Assembly: GCA_949840935.1 (NCBI GenBank)
Contig: CATKXX010000017.1
Coordinates: 1 to 61,588, forward strand
From: an uncultured Acetatifactor sp.
GTDB lineage: Bacteria > Bacillota > Clostridia > Lachnospirales > Lachnospiraceae
Direction of reading: 5' to 3'
Length of the DNA: 61,588 nucleotides
In this document: positions 26,742 through 34,309 of the stretch, piece by piece
Numbering within the stretch: position 1 is the first letter of the stretch
How the letters are laid out: each line of letters opens with the position of its first letter
Program-made: the position numbers and the translations under genes
Notes under the pieces: generated by a model
Seen by the model: the letters and a program-made list of their open reading frames with translations, nothing else
Told to the model about the DNA's origin: nothing
Databases searched by the model: none

Positions 26742-27203
26742 ATGAATATTAACGGAATTGGTGTTTCAAACTATTACGCTGCCCGGGACAAAAAGAAAAC
26801 ACAGTATGGCCTGCCGAAAACAAGCTTTGCCGAACACATGGATACGGCCAACCCATCGGACACGGATCTGAGGGCTTCTTGCAAAGGCCCCGGTAGAATA
26901 CCCCAGGCAGCCGAAGCTTCCGGCAGAGATCACTGCCTTCCCACAATACAGGAGCCGGAGGTTACTCTCGACGCGGAGCAGAAAAGAGATAAAACGGAGC
27001 AGGATACAGAGACCAAAAGCGAAATCATTGTAAAACCGGATGGTTCCAGAGTACTCATGATCACTGTGAACATCGGAGGAATGGAAACAGCAATGAGCCT
27101 GCAGATTTCCGAGCCTACAAGGCTGCAGAATGACATTTCAAGGCAGGAAAACGACGCGGAAGATTCCTCGTTTCGGGAACCATCCATTAACAGGGTTTGC
27201 TAA
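26742..27203 (+). CDS. Hydrophilic protein of unknown function
   Basis: The protein is 153 residues from ATG 26742, which follows GAGGTGAAT. It is highly charged and probably partly disordered: it starts [19 protein letters not shown] and has a long acidic-basic linker. An ordered C-terminal strand segment, [20 protein letters not shown], is followed by [10 protein letters not shown]. No family is recognised. The tail overlaps the convergent nuclease remnant by 17 bp. Divergent orientation to the AraC-clpP pair suggests its own promoter in the 26610-26740 gap. Confidence 0.65.
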   Translation: MNINGIGVSNYYAARDKKKTQYGLPKTSFAEHMDTANPSDTDLRASCKGPGRIPQAAEASGRDHCLPTIQEPEVTLDAEQKRDKTEQDTETKSEIIVKPDGSRVLMITVNIGGMETAMSLQISEPTRLQNDISRQENDAEDSSFREPSINRVC

Positions 27204-27531
27204 ACCGGACTGCACAGTCTTTCCGGTAAAAGGAAACCCCATAACAGTCAATTTTCCCATAACCTTCCGTGCGCAGTTCCCCCATATACTTTTTATCGTA
27301 AATCTGTTGCAGAGCCTGTTCCGCATCCTTCTCCAATTCATCAATGCTCTGGGAAACCTTTATTTCCAGGATAAACGACCTGCCCCGCAGGGAAGGGCTT
27401 TTCACCATAATATCAGCTCTCCCTCCGCCCGATTCCCGGTTGGACTTCACCAGATAATCCTCGCTCTGGCTGAGAATCCCGGTGAGAAAACCATGATAAA
27501 AATTCTCCGCGCTGTCATAAAAGCGGATAAT
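27187..27531 (-). pseudogene. C-terminal PD-(D/E)XK nuclease remnant (AAA-ATPase/DUF1703 type)
   Basis: A 114-codon frame with no credible start begins after a TGA at 27532-27534. It reads [20 protein letters not shown], then [20 protein letters not shown] and [12 protein letters not shown]. The GRADIM...ILEIK pattern is the PD-(D/E)XK core found at the end of AAA-ATPase/DUF1703 proteins. The ATPase part is missing, so this is a truncated gene. Its 5' end overlaps the tail of the HD-Pnk gene, which points to deletion by insertion of the RNA-repair cassette or by recombination. Confidence 0.7.
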
Positions 27532-28648
27532 TCTTCACATCATAGGCCTCCCAGGGGGCAGGGATCTCCAGTTTTTTAATCATATCCTCCAAAACTTTCT
27601 CCGGGATGTGCCTCTCCCGTTTCCGGTTTCTGCGAAGCAGCTCCTGATAAGGAACCTCCAGATACAGAATATGCACCCGGGCGCCGTACCCGGCAAAGAG
27701 CCCTGTCAGCTTCTGCCTGGTCTCCTGGATGATATTGGTGGCATTCCAGATAAAGGGTTCCTTTTTCCGCAGACAGCACCTGGCCTGTTCCATAGCCGCC
27801 TGCGCCACCCTGCCGGAGCCCTTGGCAGGGGATATCCCCATCTGTTCGCGGATGGCGTCCAGGGAGATCACAGGAGTGTCTCCGCCGTTTTCTTCAATCC
27901 ACGTGTCTTTCCCGGCCAGGGGCAGCCCCGACATCATGACCACGTCAAACTCTGTTTCGTCATACAGCTGCGCCTCCTGCCACAGGCCCTCCCTGTGGAA
28001 ATATTCACACCTTGTATAGAGGTTTGCAAAAGGATAGGGCTTCTCCCAGATTTTCAGCTCCCTTGCATAGTCTCCAAACAGCTCCACATTCTCCTCCAGC
28101 CGCCCGGGGTTTTCTGCAATCCGCCCCTGCACATCCGCCCGGGAAAGCAGATACAGCAGCTTAAGGGGAATGCTTTCCGCCGCCAGGAACAGATCGAATT
28201 CCGGCCTGCGCCTGGTCAGGAACCACACGGGCAGGCCGTGATACCGGATCAGCTTCGCTACCCTCTCCCTCTGCCAAAAGGTCAGGCCGAACCGCTCCGC
28301 TTCCCGGTACGCCATCCTGCGAAACAGCTTCTCCCCCACAATGGTGTGCTTCGGGGATACCCACTGCCCATTCTCTTTCCTGGTACAGACGGCTTTGCCC
28401 ATATCATGAAAGGCCGCTACCAGGAACAGAAGCTCCTGTTCGCCTTCATCCAGGCTCTCCCACTGAGGCGTTCCCACCAGCTTCCCGCATACCATTTCCG
28501 TGTGGCGGTATACGTCCCCCTCCCCATGGTACTGCGGGTTCTGGGGGATATTTTTCAATGCCGCCAATTCCGGGAATTGCTCTGCAAGCCAGCCCAGGGA
28601 AAATCCGCTGCCGCGGATTCCCTTCAGGACTTCCAGCTCCATCCTCAT
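27515..28648 (-). CDS. HD-Pnk: HD phosphoesterase fused to polynucleotide 5'-kinase
   Basis: A 377-residue two-domain protein. The N-terminal HD domain has His49 (YRHTEMV), His81-Asp82 (FHDMGK) and Asp172 (SRAD). The C-terminal P-loop kinase has GLPLAGKD at 241-248 and a further NATN...R lid region. This is the architecture of Runella HD-Pnk, which heals 2',3'-cyclic phosphate ends and phosphorylates 5'-OH ends of broken RNA. Its ATG overlaps the stop of the RNA ligase by 4 bp (ATGA), so healing and sealing enzymes are made together. The RNA-repair role is inferred from family and operon. Confidence 0.85.
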   Translation of the reverse strand: MRMELEVLKGIRGSGFSLGWLAEQFPELAALKNIPQNPQYHGEGDVYRHTEMVCGKLVGTPQWESLDEGEQELLFLVAAFHDMGKAVCTRKENGQWVSPKHTIVGEKLFRRMAYREAERFGLTFWQRERVAKLIRYHGLPVWFLTRRRPEFDLFLAAESIPLKLLYLLSRADVQGRIAENPGRLEENVELFGDYARELKIWEKPYPFANLYTRCEYFHREGLWQEAQLYDETEFDVVMMSGLPLAGKDTWIEENGGDTPVISLDAIREQMGISPAKGSGRVAQAAMEQARCCLRKKEPFIWNATNIIQETRQKLTGLFAGYGARVHILYLEVPYQELLRRNRKRERHIPEKVLEDMIKKLEIPAPWEAYDVKNYPLL

Positions 28649-29448
28649 CTCCCCCCTTCCATGTCGAACAGGTCAACCCCTTCCGCCAGACAGTTTGCCA
28701 CAATCGGCCGATTGACCCAATGACTCTCCGAATCCAGGATGGTATTCAGGAAAGACCCGCGCACAAACTTCAGGCGGTCTGTCACATAATCGCCATCCTC
28801 CACCTTGATATAGACTCCCTCCATAATTCCCGTTAAATCCGTCTGACGGGCTGCCATTTCGGAATCCACCCTGCCTTTTTGACACTGCGCCCGGAAGCTC
28901 TGCATCGGATCCTCGGAGATAAAGAGACTGGGGCCTATCCATTTTCCGATTGCCCCCAGGGACTCGCAGGCTCCCTCCCCCAACACGCGGACAGACCGTA
29001 TAAAAGGGGCCTCACTCAGGAATTCCCTGCGCCTGCGGGTGGAAAAGAAGCGCTCCTCCTTCTTGTCAAAAATGTCAAACTCCATAAAATAATGCGGAAG
29101 CCTGTCATAAAACACCGTGTGCTTCGCGTACAGCCACTCGCCGTACATGACATACCGATCCCCCAGCAGCAGGCGCAGCCTGTCTTCAAAACAGCCTGCC
29201 CACAGCTTAAACAGGTCAAACTGCCTCTCCCCATATCCGCCGTTCAGGAAATGCCCGCGGCTCTGGAGAAACATTTTCCCGTCCCTGCCAAAGCTGACGC
29301 CGCAGTTCGCACCGTCCACCTTTTCCTCAAGGACTAAATATTTCCCCTTTATTTCCTCATAACTTACACATTTTAAATCCTCGTCGCCCAGCTGCTCCCT
29401 GGAACCCTCCAGGTGTCTGGTTCTGGGATATTTATAAATCTGTTCCAT
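28645..29448 (-). CDS. ATP-dependent RNA ligase (Rnl family)
   Basis: A 267-residue nucleotidyltransferase. Motif I is KVDGAN with the adenylated Lys43, and motif Ia/III-like QSRGHF and MYGEWLYAKH follow. Motif IV is EGVYIKVEDG, and motif V is the DRLKFVR lysine/arginine pair. The size fits a compact Rnl2/Rnl5-like ligase without a large C-terminal domain. It seals 3'-OH/5'-phosphate RNA ends, which the adjacent HD-Pnk can generate. GGAAGGAATGAT precedes the ATG. A long structured leader lies upstream. Confidence 0.85.
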   Translation of the reverse strand: MEQIYKYPRTRHLEGSREQLGDEDLKCVSYEEIKGKYLVLEEKVDGANCGVSFGRDGKMFLQSRGHFLNGGYGERQFDLFKLWAGCFEDRLRLLLGDRYVMYGEWLYAKHTVFYDRLPHYFMEFDIFDKKEERFFSTRRRREFLSEAPFIRSVRVLGEGACESLGAIGKWIGPSLFISEDPMQSFRAQCQKGRVDSEMAARQTDLTGIMEGVYIKVEDGDYVTDRLKFVRGSFLNTILDSESHWVNRPIVANCLAEGVDLFDMEGGR

Positions 29449-29566
29449 GTAATATCATTCCTTCCTATAATGTCAAGCTTCCATATGCGAATCTGCATAT
29501 TCCTTTCCGCGTCCGTGTGCATAATGCTTCGCATTCTTCCCCGGTCAGGACGAAATTTTCTATAAG

Positions 29567-29597
29567 AAAAAAGCCGTGAAGGAATATCTTTCACAGC
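29567..29597 (-). terminator. Intrinsic terminator before the RNA-repair operon
   Basis: On the minus strand GCTGTGAAAG pairs with CTTCACGGC-type bases (29573-29597, with G-U pairs) and is followed by six T residues at 29567-29572. It would end transcripts from the promoter at 29879-29907 about 120 bp before the ligase gene. Confidence 0.7.
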
Positions 29598-29705
29598 ATA
29601 CAAAAAGCAATACCGCCCTGATGGCAGAAAACTGCCCTCAAACATTACGGTATCATCCAATGTTTCACTTTTTCTTAGAAACCCATGCTGTTAAGATATT
29701 CCAAT

Positions 29706-29819
29706 TTAACTAACACAAAAAACAGCCACTGTCCGATCTATATCCAGGGCATTTTCACACACGCCCCTTGCCAGTGCCTTCAGCTTTTTGTATTTACATT
29801 TCGGAATATCGTATTACAT
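29706..29819 (-). pseudogene. Start-stop small ORF (ATG-TAA) within the leader
   Basis: AGAGGAGGCTCCCC precedes ATG at 29817-29819, but the next codon is TAA. The same frame then continues for 35 protein-like residues, YDIPKCKYKKLKALARGV and CENALDIDRTVAVFCVS, to a TAA at 29706. It is either a small gene killed by a point mutation in codon 2 or a minimal start-stop element that holds ribosomes on the leader. Confidence 0.4.
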
Positions 29820-29878
29820 GGGGAGCCTCCTCTCTGATGTCCGTAATCGGGACATTCTGTGGCCTTCTAACTAACGAT

Positions 29879-29941
29879 ACTATAACAGATGGAAAACTCC
29901 CTGTCAAGACGCTTGAATCCATCTGCGGGCTCTGATATAAT
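29879..29941. promoter_or_regulatory. Back-to-back divergent promoters
   Basis: The minus-strand promoter has TTGACA (29902-29907), 17 bp and TATAGT (29879-29884), for the RNA-repair leader. The plus-strand promoter has TTGAAT (29913-29918), 17 bp and TATAAT (29936-29941), for the radical SAM gene. Their -35 boxes are only 5 bp apart, so a single regulator could affect both. Confidence 0.8.
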
Positions 29942-30011
29942 CAAAGAAAATCTTCTCGCGTGTGAAAAAACCTCACGGAGGCGTAGATAACAGCGGAATA
30001 AGGAGGCTGGT

Positions 30012-30770
30012 ATGGAAAATCAATATTTTAGAAATCTGAATCGGATCGAGTTTGTAATTACCATGGCATGTACGGGCAAATGCAAGCATTGCTCCGAGGG
30101 CGGACACGCTGCATCCGGCGAGCATTTGGACGGAGACGCCGCCGCAGAAGCCGTCCGTGAAATATGTCAAAATTACAGGATAGATTCCCTGATGACCTTT
30201 GGCGGGGAACCGCTGCTCTATCCCGAAACAGTCTGCAAAATCCACAAAGCCGCTACAGAAATGAATATCCCGAAAAAGGATTTGATCACAAACGGCTTTT
30301 TCAGCAAGGACAGGGAGCGCATCCGGGAGGTGGCTCTGATGCTGGCTGAAAGCGGGGTACGCCACCTTCTTCTGTCTGTGGACGCATTTCATCAGGAGAC
30401 CATCCCTCTCGAGACTGTGAAATATTTTGCGGAATGTGTCAAATCCACCGACATTGTAATACAGGCGCATCCTGCCTGGCTCGTAAGCGTAGAAGATCCG
30501 AATCCATATAATGCGAAAACAAGGGAAATCTTAAGCCAGTTTACTAAGATGGGAATCACCGTCTCCTCTGGAAACATCATTTTCCCCAGCGGCAATGCGA
30601 AAAAGTATCTGGCAGAGTATTTTAATGAGGGGACAGAATATGCGGATCCCTATGAGGAGGATCCCAGGGATGTACGGGCACTTTGCTTCTCGCCAAACGG
30701 GGACGTACTGAAGGGCAATCTCTATCAAAACAAGATTACGGATATTATAGCCTCCTACTCAGTGGATTAA
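30012..30770 (+). CDS. Radical SAM protein
   Basis: A 252-residue protein with the [4Fe-4S] motif C20xxxC24xxC27 (TMACTGKCKHCSEGG), the SAM-binding GGEP strand (TFGGEPLLYP) and a TNGFFS turn. It lacks a SPASM extension with a full cysteine set; only one Cys is seen near the end (LCFSPNGDVLKGNLYQN). The substrate is unknown. No precursor peptide gene was recognised next to it. AAGGAGGCTGGT precedes the ATG, behind a strong promoter. It converges with tatD and overlaps it by 12 bp. Confidence 0.87.
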   Translation: MENQYFRNLNRIEFVITMACTGKCKHCSEGGHAASGEHLDGDAAAEAVREICQNYRIDSLMTFGGEPLLYPETVCKIHKAATEMNIPKKDLITNGFFSKDRERIREVALMLAESGVRHLLLSVDAFHQETIPLETVKYFAECVKSTDIVIQAHPAWLVSVEDPNPYNAKTREILSQFTKMGITVSSGNIIFPSGNAKKYLAEYFNEGTEYADPYEEDPRDVRALCFSPNGDVLKGNLYQNKITDIIASYSVD

Positions 30771-31544
30771 AACGGGCAGCCGGTACAGGGCATGGGCGTT
30801 TTCCCATGTCGCCAGCCGTACCTCCTCCTCCGTAATACCTTTTATCCGGGCAAGGGCTGTGACTACATAGGGCAGATACAGGGAGCTGTTCCTTTTCCCC
30901 CGGTAAGGCTCCGGCGCCAGATAGGGGCAGTCCGTCTCCAGCACGATCCGCTCCAGGGGCACATACTCCGCCACATCCACCAGCTTTCGCGCATTTTTAA
31001 AGGTCAGCACACCCCCAATCCCGATAAAAAAGCCCATATCCAGAAAAGTCCTGGCGGTCTCCCTGGAATAAGAGAAGCAATGGATCACTCCGCCGATTTC
31101 CCGACACTTTTCGGCAGTCATAATGTCTGCCGTATCCTTTGCCGCATCCCTGGAATGAATCACCACAGGTTTCCCACATTCCCGGGCTAAATCCAGCTGC
31201 CGCAGGAACCATTTCTTCTGAATCTCCCGGTCAGGCTCGTCCCAGTAATAATCCAGGCCAATCTCTCCCACAGCAACACATTTTTCAAACTGACACTGGT
31301 GTCGCAGCCAGTCGAAAGCTTCCTCGGTGAGTTCCCCCGTGTCACTGGGATGAATCCCCATCGCGCAGTAAATATAGTCATACTTCTCCGCCAGGGCCCT
31401 CACCGCCCTGCAGGAGGACAGGCTGGAGCTTATGTTCACTACTCTACCGATGCCCTGCACCGGCAGGTTCTGTAACAGGGCTTCCCTGTCTTCCTCAAAC
31501 GCCTCATCGTCATAATGAGCATGAGTGTCAAATATTTCTGTCAT
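30759..31544 (-). CDS. tatD: TatD family metal-dependent hydrolase (DNase)
   Basis: The protein is 261 residues from ATG 31544 (GGAAAGG upstream), the start that fits the family's MxxxFDTHAHYDD beginning. Metal ligands are visible in DTHAHYD, GEIGLDYYWD, VIHSRDA, HCFSYS and ETDCPYLAP. The family comprises 3'-5' exonucleases or D-aminoacyl deacylases used in DNA and RNA quality control. The open frame overlaps the upstream phosphatase stop. A role connected with the RNA-repair genes is not implied by any regulatory feature. Confidence 0.92.
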   Translation of the reverse strand: MTEIFDTHAHYDDEAFEEDREALLQNLPVQGIGRVVNISSSLSSCRAVRALAEKYDYIYCAMGIHPSDTGELTEEAFDWLRHQCQFEKCVAVGEIGLDYYWDEPDREIQKKWFLRQLDLARECGKPVVIHSRDAAKDTADIMTAEKCREIGGVIHCFSYSRETARTFLDMGFFIGIGGVLTFKNARKLVDVAEYVPLERIVLETDCPYLAPEPYRGKRNSSLYLPYVVTALARIKGITEEEVRLATWENAHALYRLPVLIH

Positions 31545-31567
31545 AATAAAAGCCTTTCCAAAGCCTC

Positions 31568-32197
31568 TCATGGCCTGCCGTTTACCGGATGCTCATAATA
31601 CACCCTGCTTTCCTCCACCACCTTAATCTCCCCCTGCTCCAGAGACAGGATGGAGACCGCACAGTTGGGCAGCAGAATCCGCCAGAAATCCTTTAAGGGA
31701 GTCCCCAGGATGCAATTCAGCAGGCATCGGTTAAAGGCTCCGTGGGCAACGATCAGCGCCGCCCTGCATTTTCCCTCCAGGGGAAATATTTTCTCCCGCA
31801 GGAAGCTTTGCCCTCTCTCCGTAACCTGTGCAAAGGATTCCGCTCCCTCCGGCGGAAGGTAGTGCTCCGGCCTGCAAAAAAAGTCGTGCAGGGGATCCTC
31901 CGGATTCTGCTTCGCCGCATCGAAACAGATTCCCTCGTTGGCCCCAAAATGAATTTCCTTTAACCTCTCATCCGCATAAAGCGGAACATTCCTGTCACCC
32001 AGGATAATCTCGGCAGTTTCCCGGGCCCTCATTAAGGGGGAGCAAAAGGCCATGTCAATGGGCGCTCCCGCCAGTCCCCTTGCCGTCTCGGCTGCAAGCC
32101 CTGTGCCGTTTGCGTTTAAAGGGATATCGCTCTGACCCTGCAGGCGCCTGGCCTTATTCCAATCCGTCTCTCCATGTCTCATCAGGTATATCAGCAT
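31568..32197 (-). CDS. Histidine phosphatase (phosphoglycerate mutase-like)
   Basis: The protein is 209 residues from ATG 32197, after GCGAGGAGAAAAAT. It has the catalytic LMRHGETDWN (phosphorylated His), the second His in VAHGAFNRCLL, and RARETAEII. This is the broad-specificity CobC/GpmB-like phosphatase family. The frame is open for 62 codons further upstream to an ATG at 32383 with AGGTGA before it, but that extension has no homology and would include the ribosome site seen here. It is likely co-transcribed with tatD. Confidence 0.88.
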   Translation of the reverse strand: MLIYLMRHGETDWNKARRLQGQSDIPLNANGTGLAAETARGLAGAPIDMAFCSPLMRARETAEIILGDRNVPLYADERLKEIHFGANEGICFDAAKQNPEDPLHDFFCRPEHYLPPEGAESFAQVTERGQSFLREKIFPLEGKCRAALIVAHGAFNRCLLNCILGTPLKDFWRILLPNCAVSILSLEQGEIKVVEESRVYYEHPVNGRP

Positions 32198-32417
32198 ATT
32201 TTTCTCCTCGCAATATTCCCGGGATCCTGTACCTGTGCCTCTTTCATCCATTACAAAAACCACCGGAACCGGCAAGCAGGCATATGTCCCGAAATCATCA
32301 CCCGCTTCTCTGCCCAGATACCATTTTGCGTCAACAGGATTATACCATATCAGCAGGAAATCAAGCGCGAATGAAATGAGCATTTGATTTCACCTGATAT
32401 GGTAACGAAAGAATCTT

Positions 32418-32472
32418 CGAGCGCGAAGCGCGGCAGACGCGCAGCGGCTGGATTCTTAAGTGGATTATACCA
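32418..32472. repeat. 55-bp GC-rich interspersed repeat, copy 2
   Basis: This is the second copy of the repeat at 26554-26608 (3 differences). Here AAGAATC just before it and GATTCTT within its right part can pair to close a stem over the whole core. It lies in the 346-bp gap between the phosphatase gene and the carbohydrate locus, where no other feature was recognised apart from the phosphatase's open upstream frame. Confidence 0.75.
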
Positions 32473-32542
32473 TATTTTCCATGGTCTTTCATATACTTTT
32501 CTGATGTCTTCCACAATAGTTTACGGTCTGCATCACAGGACT

Positions 32543-34309
32543 TCACATCATGCTGATTTCACAGTCCACCCGCTCCTTTTCTTCCATGTCAAGCTCCAGG
32601 ATCACCCCCTGCACTCCGCCCACAGGAGAAAATTCCCGGACAATCTTTTCTTCTTCCCCCCAGGGTACACGGAAAGGCTTGTTTCCCCTCAGCAGCGCTG
32701 CGGCGCCGTTGTCTCTGGCGAACCGGATTTGTCTTCCATCTGCGAAAATCCCCACCTCATCTCCTTCTTTGGAAACAACAGGCAGTACCAGCCGGCCTCC
32801 TGCCTCGCAGCCGGCAGTCATTCGAAATTGATCCTTCCGCATCTCATATTCCAGGAAAAATCCTGCTCCCGTCTTCCCTTCCTCCGATATCATTTTTCCT
32901 TCCACATTTACATATACAGCCTCCACCTCCTCCTTCCATTGAATCATGGCGGCCTTGTCGTATATATTCCGGTACACCCTTCCGTCCGCCCGATACTCTA
33001 TCCGCGGGGTCAGGCAGGCCGGAAGGCTTTTTCTTAAAAGCTGCATATTATTCGGCTCCACCAGCTCATAATTTCCCATACCTCCGCAAAAAACCGGGCC
33101 CAGCTTTTCATTCCAAAGAATACTTACAGCTCCTCCCGAAGGATGTCCCCATTTATGATATTCTACATCATACCCTGTGACAGTGGCCCTCCACTGTCCT
33201 TTCCCGAGAAGCAGCGTCCGCAGGGAAGGGAAATACCGGATTCCGTCCCGCAGGTCGGAAGGGATCAGCGCTGTTCCCGGCCTTCCCTCGTCCTTCTCCG
33301 ACTTCTGTAAGCAGGCCGCAAGCCCCCTGGCATGGCAAAAGGTGTGGTGTACACAGGGAGGTTCCCCGGCGTCGGTAAACATAGGGCCTCCATACAGCAG
33401 GCCGTTATGGGTGCACTTTTTTAATAGCAGGACATTCCTTCTTACCGCCTCCCGGAACACAGGCTCCCGGGTCAGTCCGTATCCTGCCGCACAGCCGTCC
33501 GAGGTTCTGCTTCCCCAATAGCTCCATTTATAGTTTCTGGTGCCGAAGCTGTTATCCCACGCCCCGTCGGGCAGCATAAATTCCAGATGAACCCCCATAC
33601 TCTTTACCGCAAGCTCATAAATCTCCTCATCCTGCTCCAGCACCGCGTACTGTATCAGGGCAGGCAGCGACTCCTCCACATTATACCCGATATCCACCGG
33701 GCGGCAGCCTCCGGGGCTGGTTTCGCGCCTGTTCTTACCCTCCCCGAATATCAGCCCCTCCTCCGTCAGATAATCTTTTACGCTATGGGCAAGCTGCCGG
33801 GCCTTACGCCCGTACTTCTCCTCTCCTGTCGCCTTATGGGCTACCGCCATGGTATAAGCGCAGGTCAGAGGATAATTAATATTCCCTCCGATTTCCTCAA
33901 TGTGCTCCCGCAGATATTCCGCACATTTCAGGAAACGTCCTCTGACCGCCTCCCTTTCCTCCGCCTCGAGACAATCCCCAAAGTCTTCCAGACATTCTCC
34001 CAGCTGTGCCGCGGAAAACACCGTGATGCCCTTCCAGGCGCTGTTCGTGTCATTATAAAAGAAGCCCTCCTCATGGTACATATTCCCGCTCCATGAAAAA
34101 AGGCCCAGGGCGCAGTCTTTATATTTCCTTTCGCCTGTGGCCTGGTACAGATAAAGCATGGGATACATGGCATCGCTGCATCTGCCGTGTATCCTTCCGC
34201 AGGCGGGACAAAGTATCCCGCCATGCAGTTCTGGTTCGGCCTCCTTCCTTATCTGCAGCTCCAACAGCCTGTCGCACCATTCCTTCAACAATTCCATATA
34301 CATATTCAT
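32543..34309 (-). CDS. Probable alpha/alpha-toroid carbohydrate-active protein
   Basis: The protein is about 588 residues; ATG 34309 overlaps the DUF2264 stop (ATGA), and ATG 34315 is the alternative. It opens with a cysteine pair (GGILCPACGRIHGRC) and continues with repeated helix pairs typical of six-hairpin glycosidases and lyases. The C-terminal third is beta-rich, as in heparinase-like or PL-type enzymes. No specific catalytic motif is recognised, so it may be a lyase, a glycosidase or a binding protein. It is the last gene of the glycan operon. There is no signal peptide, so it acts in the cytoplasm. Confidence 0.6.
   Translation of the reverse strand: MNMYMELLKEWCDRLLELQIRKEAEPELHGGILCPACGRIHGRCSDAMYPMLYLYQATGERKYKDCALGLFSWSGNMYHEEGFFYNDTNSAWKGITVFSAAQLGECLEDFGDCLEAEEREAVRGRFLKCAEYLREHIEEIGGNINYPLTCAYTMAVAHKATGEEKYGRKARQLAHSVKDYLTEEGLIFGEGKNRRETSPGGCRPVDIGYNVEESLPALIQYAVLEQDEEIYELAVKSMGVHLEFMLPDGAWDNSFGTRNYKWSYWGSRTSDGCAAGYGLTREPVFREAVRRNVLLLKKCTHNGLLYGGPMFTDAGEPPCVHHTFCHARGLAACLQKSEKDEGRPGTALIPSDLRDGIRYFPSLRTLLLGKGQWRATVTGYDVEYHKWGHPSGGAVSILWNEKLGPVFCGGMGNYELVEPNNMQLLRKSLPACLTPRIEYRADGRVYRNIYDKAAMIQWKEEVEAVYVNVEGKMISEEGKTGAGFFLEYEMRKDQFRMTAGCEAGGRLVLPVVSKEGDEVGIFADGRQIRFARDNGAAALLRGNKPFRVPWGEEEKIVREFSPVGGVQGVILELDMEEKERVDCEISMM

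Larger units (their letters stand above)
29567..29872 (-). ncRNA. Candidate structured leader RNA of the RNA-repair operon
   Basis: The region lies between a strong minus-strand promoter and an intrinsic terminator. Several short stems can form: AACATT with AATGTT, GATACCG with CGGTATT enclosing it, and GGCAG-TTTT-CTGCC. Downstream of the terminator is the ligase gene, so this could be an attenuated 5' leader or a small RNA of about 300 nt. No known riboswitch class was recognised. Confidence 0.45.

Noticed and set aside
27608..28723. 371-codon plus-strand frame over HD-Pnk
   Set aside because: Opposite strand of a gene with HD and P-loop motifs; proline/glutamine-rich and without a ribosome site.
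29373..29660. 95-codon minus-strand frame overlapping the ligase start
   Set aside because: It crosses the terminator hairpin, has no ribosome site of note, and runs into the ligase gene in another frame. The leader-RNA reading is preferred, although a short peptide cannot be excluded.
32198..32383. 62-codon N-terminal extension of the histidine phosphatase
   Set aside because: The phosphatase motif begins right after ATG 32197, which has a strong ribosome site. The extension shows no homology.
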